Positions 60,908-64,000 of a stretch of 64,000 nucleotides of DNA are shown in pieces. A program made the position numbers and the translations under genes. Below the pieces are notes generated by a model. The model did no database searches. It saw nothing but the letters and a program-made list of their open reading frames with translations, and was not told the origin of the DNA. Each line of letters starts with the position of its first letter. Position 1 is the stretch's first letter. Source of the stretch: Vicia villosa (Eukaryota > Streptophyta > Magnoliopsida > Fabales > Fabaceae); NCBI RefSeq assembly GCF_029867415.1, contig NW_026705007.1, forward strand, positions 615,366 to 679,365. The letters run 5' to 3'.

Positions 60908-61861
60908 TTCTATATTTAAAAAAATGTGCATTACTACTCGATTCCTTAGCCTCGACTAAAATTACTATTTGTAGTATATCAAAAAAAACTCACATTACTA
61001 CTTGACCGAGAATTACTATTATGATTTACCAAAAAAAGTTTATAAACACTCACCCTCCTCAATCTAACATGTTTCCTAAAAACGACAACCATAAAAACTC
61101 ACACAAAGGTGAGTCAGAACAAAATTAAAACTATGACTTCATAGTTTTGACTATTATGTGCATTTTAATTAACTTATACCCTCTCAAACTTTATTCTTCA
61201 ATTCACTTTTTAACTGTTATTGGAAAGAAAAGATAAAGTGAAATAGGACACCAATACCCTTTAACCAAATAATTGTTCCTTCTCTCATTCCTTTACTATT
61301 TCTTTTACAATCCTGAAAATCCGGAATGAACCACTAAAGGCTTACATGAATAGAGTAGTAGTAGGTAATAAAACAGACAAAGAAAGAATGAACATTCACA
61401 TAAAATTTGACTTGTCATTTAGGAACAGAAATGCATAAAACATCCACATAGCACATAGTAGCCAATGAATGTTAATAGCATAATGGCAATGACACTCTTG
61501 CATATTGGAAGGGAAAAATGTGGGCCATAAGGTAACAAAAGATGAAACACTTGTTGCTACTGACTGTTACTGACACTGCATCATCATATAATTGCATTTC
61601 ATGCACGAATGAACCACCGACAGATAAACACTGTAACATGTTTCCTCATGAATCCTCCAAAACAAAAAACAAAATATCACCTACTCAGCAACACCTAAGC
61701 AAAAACAACACAAGTTTTGAACATGTTTGTGTTGTTTTTTGTTTGTTGTTTGTTGTTTCTACTAGATGATGATATTGATATCATGATAGAAAAGCCACTA
61801 TGTAAATTAGAACAAACAACCTCTTACAAATCATTCAACAACATGACTCAGAAATTTTCAA
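60908..61861. other. Intergenic region downstream of the PP2A B' gene
   Basis: AT-rich; the region nearest 61861 should hold the 3' UTR of the minus-strand gene. No other gene is seen. Confidence 0.5.
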
Positions 61862-63531
61862 TTAGCATGCTACTGAGCATGTAGCAGTAGTTGGTTTTAC
61901 TTGGAGTAAGATGTCACCGCCGTTGCTTATGGATTGGACGCCGGTTGCGGCTTCTTCTAGACGCTCCCATGTTATTCTTCGTCTCTCAGCTACGTCGCTT
62001 GACTTTGAATCTTCCTCTTCGATCTTGCGTTGGCAGGCGAGTACGAGTTCCTCGTCCATCTGAGATAGCATTTTGCGTATGTTCTGAGTTAGGTTCAGCA
62101 CTGCTTGATTCCAGTGATTCTGTGAGTTATGTACAAGTGCTGAGAAGACGAGAGGCAGAATCACTTGTCGGTTTTGAGTTATAAGATTCAGAATGTGCTC
62201 GTTGTTCCATAGCAAATGTGCTCGTTCCGCCACCTGAATCGATAAATACATCAGTATAAACTATAATCAATGCTCATCATAGCCATATATAATAACTATA
62301 ATTGCACATGAATCAATAAACGCCAATATAGGCAACTAGAAAGATGACCGGCGTAGAAAAAACAACCTGATAATGGGAGCTAGTAAGGCAGCAAGCCAGT
62401 CGTCGAAACAGCGGCACCATAATCTTCTTGAATTCATCCATGCTAGTCATTTCCAAAACCTCTTCCAACTCACTCATGAACATGAGCTCCTTTTGGCTAT
62501 TCGTAACCGGCCAGTACTTTAACAGTCCCTTTATCACCGAGCTAACCAATCTTTGATCCTTATCTATGAACTGTACAATGCAATATGTTAACTGCTGATG
62601 GTAAATTCCGATAGATTTAGGTTTGTGCAATGGAATTAAAGCCTTCCACAAAAATATTTTGTGTTCTTCCTTCAACGGCATGGCAAATCCACTGATAACG
62701 CTCCCGAAAATCTCTAATAGCTCGGCAATTCCACTATGCCGCTCGGTCTCAAAAACAAACCGGTAGATAATATTGCTAACCGATTTCCTTATAAACGGCC
62801 TATGAACCATGAATTTCCCATAGATTCTATGCAGAACTGTTTTTCAAACAATCTCTTTCTCTAGGGTCCTCGGAATCAAAAAGGTCGAGTAATCTTAAAA
62901 CAAAAGCATGATCTACGTGCGATTTCGCAAGCTTCACATCAAGAGAGTTATAATTGATGAACTGAAGGAGTAGATCATAAACAACTTGAAGGTGAGACCA
63001 AGCAGGATCAAACATTGGTTCTTCGTCTTCTGTTTCTCCACCACCGCTACTCGAACGAAACTTAGGTGAAAAACCCTGAACAAATTTGCCGCACACATTT
63101 TACACAGCGCCGCAATTGCTGGTTCCGTAAACTTAACAGAACCAGACGAAACAAAAATCAACGAGGTCTAACAACGTTTGGCGTTTAACATCTTGCTCAC
63201 TACAGTTCTTATCAGGATCGCTCATATCATAAACTTTGCAGCAAAGGTTCAACTTACTGATAAAAAGGCTTTGTTTCTGCGTATTCGAAACATCTTTGAA
63301 CGATAGAGAAGGATCAACCGCCTCCACTCCAGAATTCACACTTGCAGGAAAAACAACAGAAGATACCCTTTTCACAACATTTAATTTACTTGAAATTGTA
63401 CTTCCAACATTCGTGCACTGAAACACGTTTCCGAAACTAGTAGTACTATTTCCAGAATCACTCTTTGCAGAATCTGATGAGTCCGATTTCGGTAACTTCT
63501 TAGGCAATTTGCTAAGAATTTGCTTTATCAT
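61862..63531 (-). CDS. PP2A B' (B56) regulatory subunit, with three one-base frameshifts
   Basis: B' subunits bind the PP2A A scaffold and direct phosphatase substrate choice. The gene has two exons (63531-62367, 62233-61862) with a GT..AG intron right after 'SSHYQ', the conserved intron place of plant B' genes. Expected length is about 511 residues, normal for the family. Signatures in order: N-terminal [16 protein letters not shown] with a Ser-rich tail, '[11 protein letters not shown]', '[17 protein letters not shown]', '[18 protein letters not shown]', '[19 protein letters not shown]', '[20 protein letters not shown]', '[17 protein letters not shown]', '[11 protein letters not shown]', '[18 protein letters not shown]' and '[17 protein letters not shown]'. 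Three indels break the frame: an extra base in the A-run at 63153-63157, a missing base at 63074-63076, and an extra base in the T-run at 62840-62844. Codons elsewhere are intact, so either assembly errors or very recent inactivation apply. The ATG at 63529-63531 was chosen because MIKQI is the family start. Confidence 0.85.
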
Positions 63532-64000
63532 TGTGACAATGCTACAAGCCTAACCTATAACACCTGCATCCAACTTATCCAAATCAGTTCATAGAAGTCA
63601 TTAAGTTGATTTACCAGTGAAACATAAAATAAGCACAAGATAATCTAATCATTCCACAACAAAGAAGCAAACATATGAGAACTAAACAATGAAATCAAAC
63701 AAAATCTTGTGCAAGACAGAATAATTGGAAACAAGATCAAGAGAGAAAACAACAACCTATGAACAAGGACATGTGTCAAAGAAATTGAGGATAGTCAAAA
63801 CATAGGAACAGTAAGAACAAAATCCTATTCAGATCTAACAACTATATATCAATCTGTTCCAAGAGAGATGACAGAATTGAGTACATTTGGTTGAATCTTG
63901 GTAAATTCCAAACCACAAACAATAATTGAAGATGCACTGTTCCAAATTCAAAGCAAGAACAAGCTCATCTCAAAGGAAGAAGAGCAAAGGGAGAAGCATA
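63532..64000. other. 5' UTR and upstream region of the PP2A B' gene
   Basis: On the minus strand, 'ggatgcag' followed by gtgttatag (near 63570) resembles a splice acceptor about 45 bp before the ATG. This would fit a 5' UTR intron, common in plant B' genes. The window edge cuts off the promoter. Confidence 0.4.

Noticed and set aside
61891..62184. 97-residue plus-strand frame
   Set aside because: Antisense of the second PP2A B' exon; codon pattern follows the minus-strand gene.

Overview
The window is nuclear DNA of a flowering plant, almost certainly a legume of the pea/vetch tribe (Fabeae). The evidence is three giant Ogre-type (Ty3/gypsy, Tat lineage) LTR retrotransposons with a tRNA-Arg-type primer site, many layered plant repeats, and intron-containing plant genes. 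I cannot name the species.

Positions 1-36549 are a nest of LTR retrotransposons. The substrate is an Ogre-type element (Ogre-C: internal 3' part at 14552-15298 and 28028-31068, 3' LTR 31069-34571). It is followed by the LTR end of a chromovirus-like element (34572-36549). Part of this substrate is present twice. Positions 1-1395 repeat Ogre-C LTR sequence, and 1412-1753 plus 14509-14551 repeat chromovirus LTR sequence. This fits an ~8.9 kb tandem duplication joined at a 4-bp microhomology. Two young, complete but non-autonomous Ogre elements then inserted: Ogre-1 (1754-14503, TSD taatg) into the left copy and Ogre-2 (15299-28022, TSD gttta) into Ogre-C. Each has equal-length, almost identical LTRs, a primer site and a polypurine tract, but no reverse transcriptase, integrase or protease. 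Ogre-1 keeps one open gag-derived frame with a duplicated zinc-knuckle-like module; Ogre-2 has the same frame broken. All three Ogre LTRs carry a two-hairpin RNA element whose stems differ by compensatory base changes, which I consider the most interesting signal in the window.

Positions 36550-42250 are a repeat graveyard: a broken copia RT/RNase H fragment, GC-rich hAT-like elements, a fold-back MITE, SINE-like traces and a decayed plant-mobile-domain (MAIN-like) gene.

Positions 43074-45097 hold an intact five-exon gene for a TMEM19/DUF92 membrane protein (Arabidopsis PGR family). From 45.8 to 57.3 kb come a MITE, a 5'-truncated RTE LINE, another hAT-like element, a hairpin MITE and an old minus-strand Ty1/copia element (51885-56815) nested inside an oppositely oriented copia fragment.

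Positions 59068-59413 (minus) hold a small two-exon gene for a cysteine-rich CYSTM-like protein, 59995-60907 a Helitron-like element, and 61862-63531 (minus) a two-exon PP2A B' (B56) regulatory subunit gene with three single-base frameshifts. The host genes look independent of one another; the rest of the window is explained by transposition, duplication and decay.
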